A stretch of 64,000 nt of DNA, taken from NCBI GenBank assembly GCA_031426215.1, contig JANPKU010000021.1, positions 15,446 through 79,445 on the forward strand, read 5' to 3'. The notes beneath the pieces are model-generated. The model had not been told where the DNA came from, did not search any database, and was given only the letters and a program-made list of their open reading frames with translations. This document shows, piece by piece, positions 52,370 through 61,385 of the stretch (position 1 is its first letter; each line of letters opens with the position of its first letter). Origin of the DNA: Sva-07 sp031426215 (GTDB lineage Bacteria; Actinomycetota; Acidimicrobiia; Acidimicrobiales; Ilumatobacteraceae). Made by a program: the position numbers and the translations under genes.

Positions 52370-53080
52370 GTGACGGCGACCGCGGCGAACTTCGACTGGC
52401 TGGCCCATGGTGCCGTCCTGTTCGATCTCGATGGTGTGATCACCCCGACCGCCGAGATCCACGAACACGCATGGGGCGAACTGTTCGCCGACTTCGAGTA
52501 CGTCGCAGCCGACTACCTCCGCTACATCGACGGTAAGCCCCGCTACGACGGTGTCCGCTCGTTCCTCGAATCCCGCAACGTCGACTTGCCCGACGGAGAC
52601 CCATCCGACGCGCCGGGCGACGACAGCGTGTGTGCCTTGGGCAACCGCAAGAACGTCCTGTTCAACACGATCCTCGAACGCGACGGCATTGCGCCGTACC
52701 CGTCGTCGCTCGCCGCCCTCGACCTGCTCGACGCAGCCGGAATTCCCGCAGCGATCGTGTCGTCGTCGAGGAATGCTCGCAACGTGCTCGACGCAGCCGG
52801 TCTCCGGACGCGTTTCGACGTCGTCGTGGATGGCGTGGTCGCTGCAAACGAGCACATCGTCGGCAAGCCGGCACCCGACATGTTCTTGCACGCCGCCCGC
52901 CGGATCGGCGTCGATCCGATCAAGGCCGTCGTGGTCGAAGACGCCGTGTCGGGTGTGGCCGCCGGAGCCGCCGGTGGCTTCGCCGTGGTGATCGGCGTCG
53001 ACCGCGGCGCCGGTGCCGACACGCTCCTCGATCACGGCGCCACGTTCGTCGTCAGCGACCTCTCCGAGTTGCTGACGTGA
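52370..53080 (+). CDS. HAD hydrolase, probable beta-phosphoglucomutase
   Basis: The 236-residue HAD protein has the nucleophile motif LFDLDGVITPTAEIH (Asp19, Asp21), a helical cap, SSSRNARNVL, GKPAPDMFLHAA and VVVEDAVSGVAA. The second Asp and the cap fit phosphoglucomutase-type members. Its stop overlaps the GH65 start (GTGA). Beta-phosphoglucomutase turns the beta-glucose 1-phosphate released by GH65 phosphorylases into glucose 6-phosphate, so the pair makes metabolic sense. Confidence 0.88.
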   Translation: MTATAANFDWLAHGAVLFDLDGVITPTAEIHEHAWGELFADFEYVAADYLRYIDGKPRYDGVRSFLESRNVDLPDGDPSDAPGDDSVCALGNRKNVLFNTILERDGIAPYPSSLAALDLLDAAGIPAAIVSSSRNARNVLDAAGLRTRFDVVVDGVVAANEHIVGKPAPDMFLHAARRIGVDPIKAVVVEDAVSGVAAGAAGGFAVVIGVDRGAGADTLLDHGATFVVSDLSELLT

Positions 53081-55446
53081 ATCGTCTTCCACCCCCACTC
53101 GGCCTCCCGACCCACCGTTTTCCGGTCGAACCGTGGCGCCTCGTCGAGTGCTCGTACTCCAGCGACGACCTCGGCGTCACCGAGACGTTGTTCGCCCTCG
53201 GCAACGGGTATCTCGGCATGCGGGCCAACCCCGAGGAAGGCCGCGAAGCCCACAGCCACGGCACCTTCCTGAACGGGTTCCACGAGACGTGGCCGATCCT
53301 GCACGCCGAGGACGCATTCGGCTTCGCCAAGACCGGTCAGACCATCGTCAACGTGCCCGATGCCAAGATGCTGAAGCTGTACGTCGACGACGAACCGCTG
53401 CTGCTCCCGACCGCCGACCTGGACAGTTACGAACGCGCGCTCGATATGCGCAACGGGGTCCTCAGTCGCGACATGATCTGGCGCACTCCCGCCGGCAAGC
53501 GGGTGAGGGTGTCGTCGCAGCGAATGGTGAGCTTCGTGCACCGTCATCTCGCCGTGATGACCTTCGAGATCACCCTGCTGGATGCTGCCGCTCCGGTCGT
53601 CGTGTCCTCACAGCTCCTCAACCGCCAGGACGGCGAAGACGAGTACCACGTGAAGTCGGCGGCACTCGGCGAGGGAATGGATCCCCGCCGGTCGCGAAAG
53701 TTCGGACATCGGGTCCTCGAGTCGCGTCTCCAACGAGAGAACGGCAACGAGATCGTGTTGGGCTACCGGTGCGCGAACAGCAAGATGACGCTGGCCTGCG
53801 GCACCAGACACCACATCGACACGTCGTGCGAGTTCGAGGTGACGACCGACGTCGGTGCCGACCTCGCCAAGACCGTGTTCACCGTGCGCGCCACACCCGG
53901 CGATCCGATCAAGATCACCAAGTTCGTGTCGTACCACTCGTCGAACGGCGTGCCCGCCGAAGAACTCGCCGACCGCTGTTCTCGTACGCTCCGACGAGCC
54001 GAAGCAGACGGCGTCGAACAGATCGTCGGCGACCAACGCGAGTGGCTCGACGAGTTCTGGGTGAACTCCGACATCGAGCTACGAGGCGACGACGCCGCGC
54101 AACAGGCGCTGCGCTGGAACCTGTTCCAACTCGCCCAGGCGTCGGCACGCACGCAGGAGCAGGGCATCGCCGCCAAGGGAGTCACCGGCGGCGGCTATGA
54201 CGGCCACTACTTCTGGGACACCGAGGTGTACGTGCTCCCGTTCCTGGCGTACACGATGCCGGAGGCGGCGAGGAAAGTCGTGCGCTTCCGCTGGCAGATG
54301 CTCGACCACGCTCGACAGCGCGCCCGTGAGATGAGCCAGGTCGGTGCACTCTTCCCGTGGCGGACCATCAACGGCGAAGAGGCGTCGGCGTACTACGCCG
54401 CCGGTACGGCCCAGTACCACATCAACGCTGCGGTCGTGTTGGCCCTGCGTCGCTATCTCGAGGCGTCGGGAGACATCGACTTCCTCTCACACGAGGGTTC
54501 CGAGATCCTCGTGGAGACCGCACGGCTGTGGGTCGACCTCGGCTTCTATTCCCAGAACAGCGAACCGACGTTCCACATCCATCGCGTGACCGGGCCCGAC
54601 GAGTACACGACCGTCGTCAACGACAACTTCTACACGAACGTGATGGCGAGGTTCAACCTTCGCTATGCCGCTCGCACCGTGCGCTCACTTGCCGAATGGA
54701 ATCCCGAGGCGTTCGAGGCGCTGTGCCGAACCACCGGCCTCGACGTCCGAGAACTCGCCGACTGGGATGCCGCCGCCGACGCAATGTTCATCCCGTTCGA
54801 CGAAGGGCTCGGCATCAACCCGCAGGACTCGGAGTTCCTCGAACTCGAACCGTGGAACTGGGAATCGACACCACGAGAGAAGTTCCCGCTGCTGCTCAAC
54901 TTCCACCCGCTCGTGATCTATCGCCACCAGGTGCTGAAGCAGGCCGACGTCGTGCTTGCGATGTTCTTGCGATCCGAACGATTCCCCATCGAACAGAAGC
55001 GCCGCAACTTCGACTTCTACGATCCGATCACCACCGGCGACTCGTCGCTGTCATCGTGCGTTCAGGCCATCGTCGCCGCCGAGGTCGGCTACGAAGAACT
55101 CGCTCTGGAGTACTTCACCCGATCGCTGTACCTCGATCTGTCCGACTCACACGGCAACACCAGCGATGGGGTCCACGTCGCCAACGCCGGTGGTGTGTGG
55201 GCGGGCATCGTGCACGGATTCGCCGGGATGGTTGAACAGGGCAACCACGTCGAGTTCGCACCGAGGCTGCCCGCTGCTTGGGCCGGGTTGACCTTCCAGC
55301 TCCGACGCCACGGCACGACCCTCCAAGTCGATCTCGATCACGACGGCCTCACGCTCACGGTGCTCGCCGGCAGTGGGGTCCCCGTGCGCTCCGGTGACGA
55401 GGTCGTCCTGGTCACGGCGGATGGGCCGCTGCGCATCGAGCGCTGA
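53077..55446 (+). CDS. Glycoside hydrolase family 65 phosphorylase
   Basis: The 789-residue protein has the GH65 layout: an N-terminal beta-sandwich (with ETLFALGNGYLGMRANPEE), a helical linker, an (alpha/alpha)6 barrel with GYDGHYFWDTE (373-383) and the general acid in VTGPDEY (Glu509), and a C-terminal beta domain. GH65 enzymes split maltose, trehalose, kojibiose or related disaccharides with phosphate to give beta-glucose 1-phosphate. Which one cannot be read here. It is coupled to the beta-phosphoglucomutase by a GTGA overlap. Confidence 0.92.
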   Translation: MNRLPPPLGLPTHRFPVEPWRLVECSYSSDDLGVTETLFALGNGYLGMRANPEEGREAHSHGTFLNGFHETWPILHAEDAFGFAKTGQTIVNVPDAKMLKLYVDDEPLLLPTADLDSYERALDMRNGVLSRDMIWRTPAGKRVRVSSQRMVSFVHRHLAVMTFEITLLDAAAPVVVSSQLLNRQDGEDEYHVKSAALGEGMDPRRSRKFGHRVLESRLQRENGNEIVLGYRCANSKMTLACGTRHHIDTSCEFEVTTDVGADLAKTVFTVRATPGDPIKITKFVSYHSSNGVPAEELADRCSRTLRRAEADGVEQIVGDQREWLDEFWVNSDIELRGDDAAQQALRWNLFQLAQASARTQEQGIAAKGVTGGGYDGHYFWDTEVYVLPFLAYTMPEAARKVVRFRWQMLDHARQRAREMSQVGALFPWRTINGEEASAYYAAGTAQYHINAAVVLALRRYLEASGDIDFLSHEGSEILVETARLWVDLGFYSQNSEPTFHIHRVTGPDEYTTVVNDNFYTNVMARFNLRYAARTVRSLAEWNPEAFEALCRTTGLDVRELADWDAAADAMFIPFDEGLGINPQDSEFLELEPWNWESTPREKFPLLLNFHPLVIYRHQVLKQADVVLAMFLRSERFPIEQKRRNFDFYDPITTGDSSLSSCVQAIVAAEVGYEELALEYFTRSLYLDLSDSHGNTSDGVHVANAGGVWAGIVHGFAGMVEQGNHVEFAPRLPAAWAGLTFQLRRHGTTLQVDLDHDGLTLTVLAGSGVPVRSGDEVVLVTADGPLRIER

Positions 55447-55470
55447 CACGCCGACGCTGGGTGGCGTCAC

Positions 55471-56019
55471 TCAGCGTGGAGCGTCGCCGACCTGGAACGA
55501 CAGTTCACGAACGCCGACACCGGGTTCGAGCCCACCGGTGCTGACGGTGAGGTCGTACACGTCGCCAGTGGCCGTGTCGGTGATCGAGCACTCGAATTCG
55601 CCGACATCGTCGAGCACGACGCTGCCCTCGGCGCACTCGATGGCATCAGGGGAGATCGTCGCGCCGATCTCCTCTGACAGCACCGTGGCACCTTCGGCGC
55701 GGATCGCCTCGATGTCCGATGCGACGAGCAGATTGCTGGTGACGATCTCGAACTCGTCGTCGGAGGTCATCGTGCCGAGGAACTCGATCGTCCGATCATC
55801 CGTCGTCGTCGCCGTGCACGTGAAGGTTTCACCCTCGCTCAGACCGTCGGGCTCGTTGCACGTCGCTTCGAGGTCTCCGAGGCCGATCTGTTCGGCGAGC
55901 TCCTCCTCGATGACGACCACGCCGGTCTCGGCGGCGCTCCCGCCACACGCTGCCAAGGCGATCGTCCCCACGACCGCCGTTGCCGCCTTGATGAACGTGC
56001 TGGGACCGATGTTGCGCAT
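55471..56019 (-). CDS. Lipoprotein with two DUF4333-like repeats
   Basis: The 182-residue protein has a signal peptide and lipobox (IALAAC). Two similar units follow, each with a paired-cysteine pattern (TCNEPDGLSEGETFTC and ECAEGSVVLDDVGEFEC), as in DUF4333 cell-surface proteins of actinobacteria. Cysteines probably form a disulfide in each unit. An ATG five codons upstream (56034) is an alternative start. It is convergent with the GH65 gene and divergent from the SDR at 56099. Role unknown. Confidence 0.75.
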   Translation of the reverse strand: MRNIGPSTFIKAATAVVGTIALAACGGSAAETGVVVIEEELAEQIGLGDLEATCNEPDGLSEGETFTCTATTTDDRTIEFLGTMTSDDEFEIVTSNLLVASDIEAIRAEGATVLSEEIGATISPDAIECAEGSVVLDDVGEFECSITDTATGDVYDLTVSTGGLEPGVGVRELSFQVGDAPR

Positions 56020-56098
56020 GTCGCAGTATCGCATCAGCGGCAACACTCGAACGGCAATGCGGCACGACCGCCAGACGACGAGGTGAGAGGATCCACCC

Positions 56099-56881
56099 AT
56101 GGCACCTCCGCTTCCCGATCGCCGCCGCCTCGATGGGCGGGTGGCGTTGGTCACCGGCGTCTCTCGTCCGATCGGCATCGCAGTGGCCGTCGCCCAACGG
56201 CTGCACGACCTCGGTGCAACGGTGGTCGCAACCGGATGGTCTCCACACGATGCGGAGATGCCGTGGGGTGAGCTACCGCTCGATCCCCTGCCGTTCGAGG
56301 TCGGACGCCACGATCTCGCAGACCCTGCAGTTCCCGGCGCCCTGGTCGACGAAGTCATCGAGCTGCATGGCCGCCTCGACATCGTGGCCGCCGTGCACGC
56401 GAGGTCGTCCACGCAGTCGCTGGACGCGGTGAGCGTCGGCGAACTCGATCGGTGCTGGGCGGTCAACGTACGCAGCGTCGTGCTGCTGGCGCAGCGGTTC
56501 GCACAACGCCACGTCAGCATCCCGTCGAGCCAGCCGCCGATCGGACGGATGCTGTGGTTCACGAGTGGCCAGCACCGTCAGCCGATGGACGGCGAGATCG
56601 CCTACGCCGTGTCCAAAGGGGCACTCCACCAGATGACGGCATCGATCGATCACGCACTGTCGACCTCGCGGATCGTCGCCAACTGCATCAATCCCGGCCC
56701 CGTCGACACCGGCTACGCCGAGGGTGACGGCCATGCCCGGGTGGCGTCGATGTTCCCGGACGGCCGCTGGGGTACGCCAGCCGACATCGCCGACGTTGTG
56801 GCGTTCCTGGTGAGTGACGAGGGCGCGTGGATCCGTGGACAGGTCCTCGACGTCGAAGGTGGTTTCAACCGTTTCGGCTGA
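56099..56881 (+). CDS. Short-chain dehydrogenase/reductase
   Basis: The 260-residue SDR has VALVTGVSRPIGIAVA (variant of TGxxxGIG), INPGPVDTGY, catalytic-type YAVSK (Tyr and Lys) and a C-terminal ending GQVLDVEGGFNRFG. The NNAG motif is replaced by VHARSS, so cofactor geometry may differ. Members often reduce beta-keto esters or sugars. It is followed 31 bp later by another SDR on the same strand. Confidence 0.83.
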   Translation: MAPPLPDRRRLDGRVALVTGVSRPIGIAVAVAQRLHDLGATVVATGWSPHDAEMPWGELPLDPLPFEVGRHDLADPAVPGALVDEVIELHGRLDIVAAVHARSSTQSLDAVSVGELDRCWAVNVRSVVLLAQRFAQRHVSIPSSQPPIGRMLWFTSGQHRQPMDGEIAYAVSKGALHQMTASIDHALSTSRIVANCINPGPVDTGYAEGDGHARVASMFPDGRWGTPADIADVVAFLVSDEGAWIRGQVLDVEGGFNRFG

Positions 56882-56911
56882 ACAACCCCGCCACCGTTAG
56901 CGTTGTCGGCC

Positions 56912-57808
56912 ATGACTGATCTCGGATTCGACGGCAAGGTAGCGATCATCACGGGCGCCGGTGGGGGCCTCGGCAAGCAACACGCCCTGATGATGGCCAG
57001 GCGTGGTGCGCTCATCGTGGTGAACGACCTCGGCGGTGCCGTCGACGGCACCGGCAGCGACAAGGGCGCCGCACAGTTGGTCGTCGACGAGATCAAAGCG
57101 GCCGGTGGCGAGGCCGTGGCCAACACGGATTCGGTCGCCACACCTGAGGGTGGTGCAGCGATCGTGCAGAGCGCTGTCGACGCATTCGGCAAGGTCGACA
57201 TCGTCGTCAACAACGCCGGCATCCTTCGCGACAAGTCCTTCCACAACATGGACGCCGACCTCTTCGACCCCGTGATCGCCGTGCACCTGCGCGGTGCGTT
57301 CAACGTGACCCAGCCGGCGTGGAAGATCATGCGCGAGCAGGGCTACGGCCGCATCGTGTCGACGTCGTCGGCCGCCGGCATCTTCGGCAACTTCGGCCAG
57401 GCCAACTACGGCGCCGCCAAGATGGGGCTCGTCGGCTTCACCAACGTGCTCGCCGTCGAGGGTGCCAAGTTCAACATCAAGGCCAATGCGATCGCGCCGC
57501 TCGCGCTCACCCGAATGACCGAAGACATCCTCGGTGGACTCGGCGACAAGCTGCAGCCCGAACTGATCTCGCCGCTCGTCACTTACCTCGCACACGAGTC
57601 GTGCGACGCAACCGGTCGGGTGTTCTCGGTCGGTGGTGGACGCGTGGCCGAGGTGTTCATCGCCGAGACCGTCGGCTACACCAACACCACCGACCTGACA
57701 CCAGAGGACCTCGCCGCCCACTGGGGCGACGTCACGTCACAGGACGGCTACGCCGTGCCGGCCACGATCGCCGACGAGACGGCCCTCTTCCTCAAAGCGC
57801 TCTCCTGA
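56912..57808 (+). CDS. SDR family 3-hydroxyacyl-CoA dehydrogenase-like protein (MFE-2 type)
   Basis: The 298-residue SDR has ITGAGGGLGKQHALMMA, VVNDLGGAVDGTGSD (loop characteristic of multifunctional enzyme 2 dehydrogenases), NNAGILRDKSFHNM and NYGAAK. It resembles the SDR at 26291. It likely oxidises a (3R)-hydroxyacyl-CoA. The start is ATG 56912. The acyl-CoA dehydrogenase gene follows after 10 bp, consistent with a beta-oxidation segment. Confidence 0.88.
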   Translation: MTDLGFDGKVAIITGAGGGLGKQHALMMARRGALIVVNDLGGAVDGTGSDKGAAQLVVDEIKAAGGEAVANTDSVATPEGGAAIVQSAVDAFGKVDIVVNNAGILRDKSFHNMDADLFDPVIAVHLRGAFNVTQPAWKIMREQGYGRIVSTSSAAGIFGNFGQANYGAAKMGLVGFTNVLAVEGAKFNIKANAIAPLALTRMTEDILGGLGDKLQPELISPLVTYLAHESCDATGRVFSVGGGRVAEVFIAETVGYTNTTDLTPEDLAAHWGDVTSQDGYAVPATIADETALFLKALS

Positions 57809-57818
57809 ACCGGCGTCG

Positions 57819-58958
57819 GTGACCTCGAAGCCGTTCTCTGACGTGATTGCACTCGAGGAATTCCAGGCCGACGCAGCGACGTGGCTGGCGGAGAATCACC
57901 AGCATGCGCCCCGCGACTACGGAGCGATCTGCCCGCCTGAACTCGTCGACGACGGACTCGATTGGCAACGTCGGATGACCGACGCCGGTTGGGCCGGCAT
58001 CCACTGGCCCGTCGAACACGGCGGCCGGGGGCTGAGCATCGAACACCACGGCGTCTGGCTCCTCGAATGTGCCCGTGCCGGCGTGCCGGCGGTGTTCAAC
58101 ATGGTCGGCTTCGTCCTCACCGGCGGTGCGATCCTCCGCTACGGCACGCCCGATCAGCAGCACGAACACCTTCGGGCCACGCTGACGACCGAGCACGTGT
58201 GGTGCCAGCTGTTCTCCGAACCGGGCGCCGGGAGCGACCTCGGGTCGTTGTCGACCCGAGCGGAGCTCGATGGCGACCGATACATCGTCAACGGCCAGAA
58301 GGTGTGGTGTTCCGGTGGGCGCTACAGCAACTACGGCATCCTGATGGCCCGCACACGGTCGTTGGACGAGGCGCCCAAGCACGACGGCATCTCCTTCTTT
58401 CTGTGCCCGATGGATCTGGCGGGCATCGAGGTCCGCCCACTCCGGCAGATGACCGGTGAGGCCGAGTTCGACGAGGTGTTCTTCACCGACGTGGAGCTGC
58501 CGGCCGACTGTCTGCTCGGTCCGTCGCACGGCGGGTGGGGTGTCGGGATGGCCGTGCTCACCAGCGAGCGGGGCCACATCGGCACCTCGGTGATCGGGCT
58601 GGAACGCCGCCTCGACCAGATGGCACACCTCGCCGACGGGCGTGACCTCACGGCCACCGAACGTCAGTCGCTCACGATGCTCCTTGCGCGTGGAAGCGCA
58701 ATGAAGGCGATGGCGCAGCGTCAGGGACCCGTGGCGTCGACGGCTGCATCGCTGATGAAGCTCGGCATCACCGAGATGATGTTCGACGTCGCCATGCTTC
58801 GAGGTGACCTCGACGGGCCTGGTGCCACGCTGGGCGGCACGAGTTCCACCGGGATGCTCGCAGCACCCGGTGGACGGATCGCCGGAGGATCCAGCCAGGT
58901 GCAGCGCAACATCATCGGCGAACGCCTCCTCGGCCTCCCTCGCGAACCCAATCCCTGA
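57819..58958 (+). CDS. Acyl-CoA dehydrogenase
   Basis: The 379-residue flavoprotein has the family signature WCQLFSEPGAGSDLGSLSTRA, WCSGGRYSNYGILMART, and a C-terminal GGSSQVQRNIIGERLLGLPRE that contacts FAD. The catalytic Glu of the family is not marked clearly in the central loop. The start is GTG. It is preceded by an SDR and followed by an alpha/beta hydrolase on the same strand, forming a small catabolic group. Confidence 0.9.
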   Translation: MTSKPFSDVIALEEFQADAATWLAENHQHAPRDYGAICPPELVDDGLDWQRRMTDAGWAGIHWPVEHGGRGLSIEHHGVWLLECARAGVPAVFNMVGFVLTGGAILRYGTPDQQHEHLRATLTTEHVWCQLFSEPGAGSDLGSLSTRAELDGDRYIVNGQKVWCSGGRYSNYGILMARTRSLDEAPKHDGISFFLCPMDLAGIEVRPLRQMTGEAEFDEVFFTDVELPADCLLGPSHGGWGVGMAVLTSERGHIGTSVIGLERRLDQMAHLADGRDLTATERQSLTMLLARGSAMKAMAQRQGPVASTAASLMKLGITEMMFDVAMLRGDLDGPGATLGGTSSTGMLAAPGGRIAGGSSQVQRNIIGERLLGLPREPNP

Positions 58959-59002
58959 CGAGCGATTCGCACACACACCGCGGACGTCGGCATGATGGCT
59001 CG

Positions 59003-59848
59003 GTGCGTGTCGCCTCCTCGGATGATGTCATCGTTGCGATCCACGAGTTCGGCGGGAACGGTCGACGACCGCTGCTGTTGTCTCACGCCACCGGCTTCCA
59101 CGGGCACTGCTATCTTCCGATCGCAGACGCTCTTGGCGACGAGTTCTCGTCCTACGCGCTCGACTATCGCGGGCACGGTGACACACCGCTGCCCGACGAC
59201 TGGCAGGTCGACTGGAGCAGATACGGCGACGACGCGCTCGCTGCTGCACGAGCCATCGCGCCCGACGGCGGGCTGATCGGCTTCGGTCACTCGATGGGTG
59301 GCGCCGGACTGCTGATGGCGGCGCACCGCAACCCCGGACTGTTCGACGTGATCGTGGCGTTCGAACCGATCGTGTTCCCGCCTCGAGAGATCGATCCGCA
59401 CGACGGCACGGAGAACAACGGCACGTTGTTGTCGCGCGGCGCTCGCAAACGGCGCTCGTCGTTTCCGACGTTCGACGACGCCATCGCCAACTACTCGTCG
59501 AAACCACCGATGATGGCGTTCGATCCCGACGTCCTGCGGCTGTACGTCACCCACGGGTTCCGCTCGGCAACCGACGGCGTCCAGCTGAAGTGCAACCCCG
59601 AGCACGAGGCCCGCACGTTCGACACCGGAGGCACGCACACGACCTGGGCTGATCTGCCCGAGATCGAAACGAAGGTGATCGTCGTCGCCGGGAAGGTCGA
59701 CGAGTTCGGGCCGGCGGCCATCGCCCGCGAGATCGCATTGGCCCTCCCGAACGCCGCGTACATCGAGCACGACGAGTGGAACCACTTCACCCCCTTCATC
59801 GACCCCGCCGCAATGGCAGCGATCATTCGCGACGCCGCCGCCCGCTGA
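59003..59848 (+). CDS. Alpha/beta hydrolase
   Basis: The 281-residue protein has LLLSHATGFHGHCY (oxyanion region), DYRGHGDTP, the nucleophile elbow GFGHSMGGAGLL, and a late WNHFTPF histidine with VVAGKVDEFGP for the acid. It is cytosolic and may cleave an ester or thioester. The GTG start is 44 bp after the acyl-CoA dehydrogenase. The substrate is not known. Confidence 0.88.
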   Translation: MRVASSDDVIVAIHEFGGNGRRPLLLSHATGFHGHCYLPIADALGDEFSSYALDYRGHGDTPLPDDWQVDWSRYGDDALAAARAIAPDGGLIGFGHSMGGAGLLMAAHRNPGLFDVIVAFEPIVFPPREIDPHDGTENNGTLLSRGARKRRSSFPTFDDAIANYSSKPPMMAFDPDVLRLYVTHGFRSATDGVQLKCNPEHEARTFDTGGTHTTWADLPEIETKVIVVAGKVDEFGPAAIAREIALALPNAAYIEHDEWNHFTPFIDPAAMAAIIRDAAAR

Positions 59849-59886
59849 CCGACCCTCGAACAACCCTGCGACAGGGGTCGCGTACG

Positions 59887-60765
59887 ATGACCCACATGAC
59901 CGACACCGCTGCTCCCGCACTCACGTTCCCGGTGCCGATGTCGTTGTCTCCGTCCCGGGTGTCGTCGTTCACGTCGTGCCCGATGCAGTTCAGATTCTCG
60001 AGCATCGAGAAATTGCCGGAACCTCCCGGCGTGGCGACCACGAAGGGCACGATCGTGCACCGGGCACTCGAGCTGCTGTTCGTGCGGCCTGCTGCCGGTC
60101 GCACCGTCGACGCGCTCGCCACCGACATGGCCACGGCGCTCGACGAGTACCGCACCCACCCCGACTACATCGGACTCCGGCTCGAGGGTGTCGCTGTCGA
60201 CAGCTTCGACCACGATTGCCACGCCCTGATCGACAAGTACTTCGCCATGGAGGATCCGACCTCGGTCCGAGAGATCGGGCTCGAACTCTGGATGGAGGCC
60301 CCGGTGGGCGAGCTCACCCTGCGCGGCATCATCGATCGGCTCGAACTCGATGCTGACGGCGAATTGGTGGTCACCGACTACAAGACTGGTCGTGCGCCAT
60401 CAGGCAACTTCGAACAGAAGAGCCTTGCCGGGGTGCACTTCTACTCGTTCCTGTGCGAAGCGCTCTTCGGCAAACGGCCGGCGAAGATCCGCCTGATGTA
60501 CCTCGCATCAGGCGAGACGATCGAAACCGTGCCCTCGGCGCAATCGGTGAAGTTCATCACGACCCGCACCACCGCGGTGTGGTCAGCGGTCGAGCGAGCC
60601 TGTAACACCGGTGACTTCCGACCCCGCCCCAGCAAATTGTGTGACTGGTGCTCGTTCCAGCAATGGTGTCCCGCATTCGGCGGCGACCCGTCTCTCGCTG
60701 CCACCGAGGCAGTTGCCTCGTACCAGAGCCTGCTCGCAGCACCCGTCGGAACGGACGCTGCATGA
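59887..60765 (+). CDS. RecB/Cas4-like PD-(D/E)XK nuclease with Fe-S cysteines
   Basis: The 292-residue protein starts SPSRVSSFTSCPMQFRF (Cys31) and has KGTIVHRALELLF. The nuclease core GIIDRLELDADGELVVTDYKTG carries Asp150, Asp164 and Lys166. The C-terminal CDWCSFQQWC supplies Cys252, Cys255 and Cys261. The four cysteines would hold a [4Fe-4S] cluster as in AddB and Cas4. Stand-alone versions are common in actinobacteria (Rv2119 in M. tuberculosis, from memory) and probably repair DNA. No CRISPR is nearby. Its stop overlaps the next gene (ATGA). Confidence 0.88.
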   Translation: MTHMTDTAAPALTFPVPMSLSPSRVSSFTSCPMQFRFSSIEKLPEPPGVATTKGTIVHRALELLFVRPAAGRTVDALATDMATALDEYRTHPDYIGLRLEGVAVDSFDHDCHALIDKYFAMEDPTSVREIGLELWMEAPVGELTLRGIIDRLELDADGELVVTDYKTGRAPSGNFEQKSLAGVHFYSFLCEALFGKRPAKIRLMYLASGETIETVPSAQSVKFITTRTTAVWSAVERACNTGDFRPRPSKLCDWCSFQQWCPAFGGDPSLAATEAVASYQSLLAAPVGTDAA

Positions 60766-61373
60766 CGCCCGACGCGTTCGGTCACACTGGTCCCCTGCCG
60801 CTCGACGATGGCCCGCTCGCGATCGTTCCTGGCCAGAGTCAGTTCGGTCCCCGAGTCGACGCATTCGACGAACGGGTCGACGAACTGCTCGAACTGCTCC
60901 GTGGCAACCCGATCACCGATCGGGTCTTCGCCGGCGCGACCCATGTGGGCGACTTCTCATTGATCTGGCACGGAATCGGCATCGTCAGGGGCATCGCAAA
61001 GGGGCGCCCCGATCAGGTGATCGTGCTCGCGCTGATGCTCGGCGCCGAAAGCCTGATCGTCAACCAGGGGGTCAAGCGTCTGTTCCGACGCGAGCGACCG
61101 ACACAGACCGGCGACGACCGGCTGCGCGTCCGTCGGCCGACCACGTCGTCGTTTCCGTCAGGTCACGCCACCTCGGCGGCGTTCGCCGCAATGGTGCTGT
61201 CCGGTTGGGACGGCCCGAAGGTCGGGATGATCTGGTGGAAAATCGCTGCGATCGTCGGTATCAGCCGGGCGTACGTGCGTATCCACCACGGCTCCGACGT
61301 GGTGGCCGGCGCCCTCGTGGGCACGATCCTCGGCCTTGCGGGACGACGCATCGCCCGCCGTTTCGCACCCTGA
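60762..61373 (+). CDS. PAP2-family membrane phosphatase
   Basis: The 203-residue protein carries the three PAP2 motifs KRLFRRERPTQ, PSGHATSAAF and SRAYVRIHHGSDVVAG, with the nucleophilic histidine in the last. Hydrophobic stretches flank them. It probably dephosphorylates a lipid phosphate such as undecaprenyl pyrophosphate or phosphatidic acid at the membrane. The ATG overlaps the nuclease stop, a coupling that is probably positional. Confidence 0.88.
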   Translation: MTPDAFGHTGPLPLDDGPLAIVPGQSQFGPRVDAFDERVDELLELLRGNPITDRVFAGATHVGDFSLIWHGIGIVRGIAKGRPDQVIVLALMLGAESLIVNQGVKRLFRRERPTQTGDDRLRVRRPTTSSFPSGHATSAAFAAMVLSGWDGPKVGMIWWKIAAIVGISRAYVRIHHGSDVVAGALVGTILGLAGRRIARRFAP

Positions 61374-61385
61374 GTCCGGCTCGGC

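Noticed and set aside
59887..60765. Cas4 as part of a CRISPR adaptation module
   Set aside because: No CRISPR repeats and no cas1 or cas2 were seen. Stand-alone RecB-like nucleases of this shape are common in actinobacteria.
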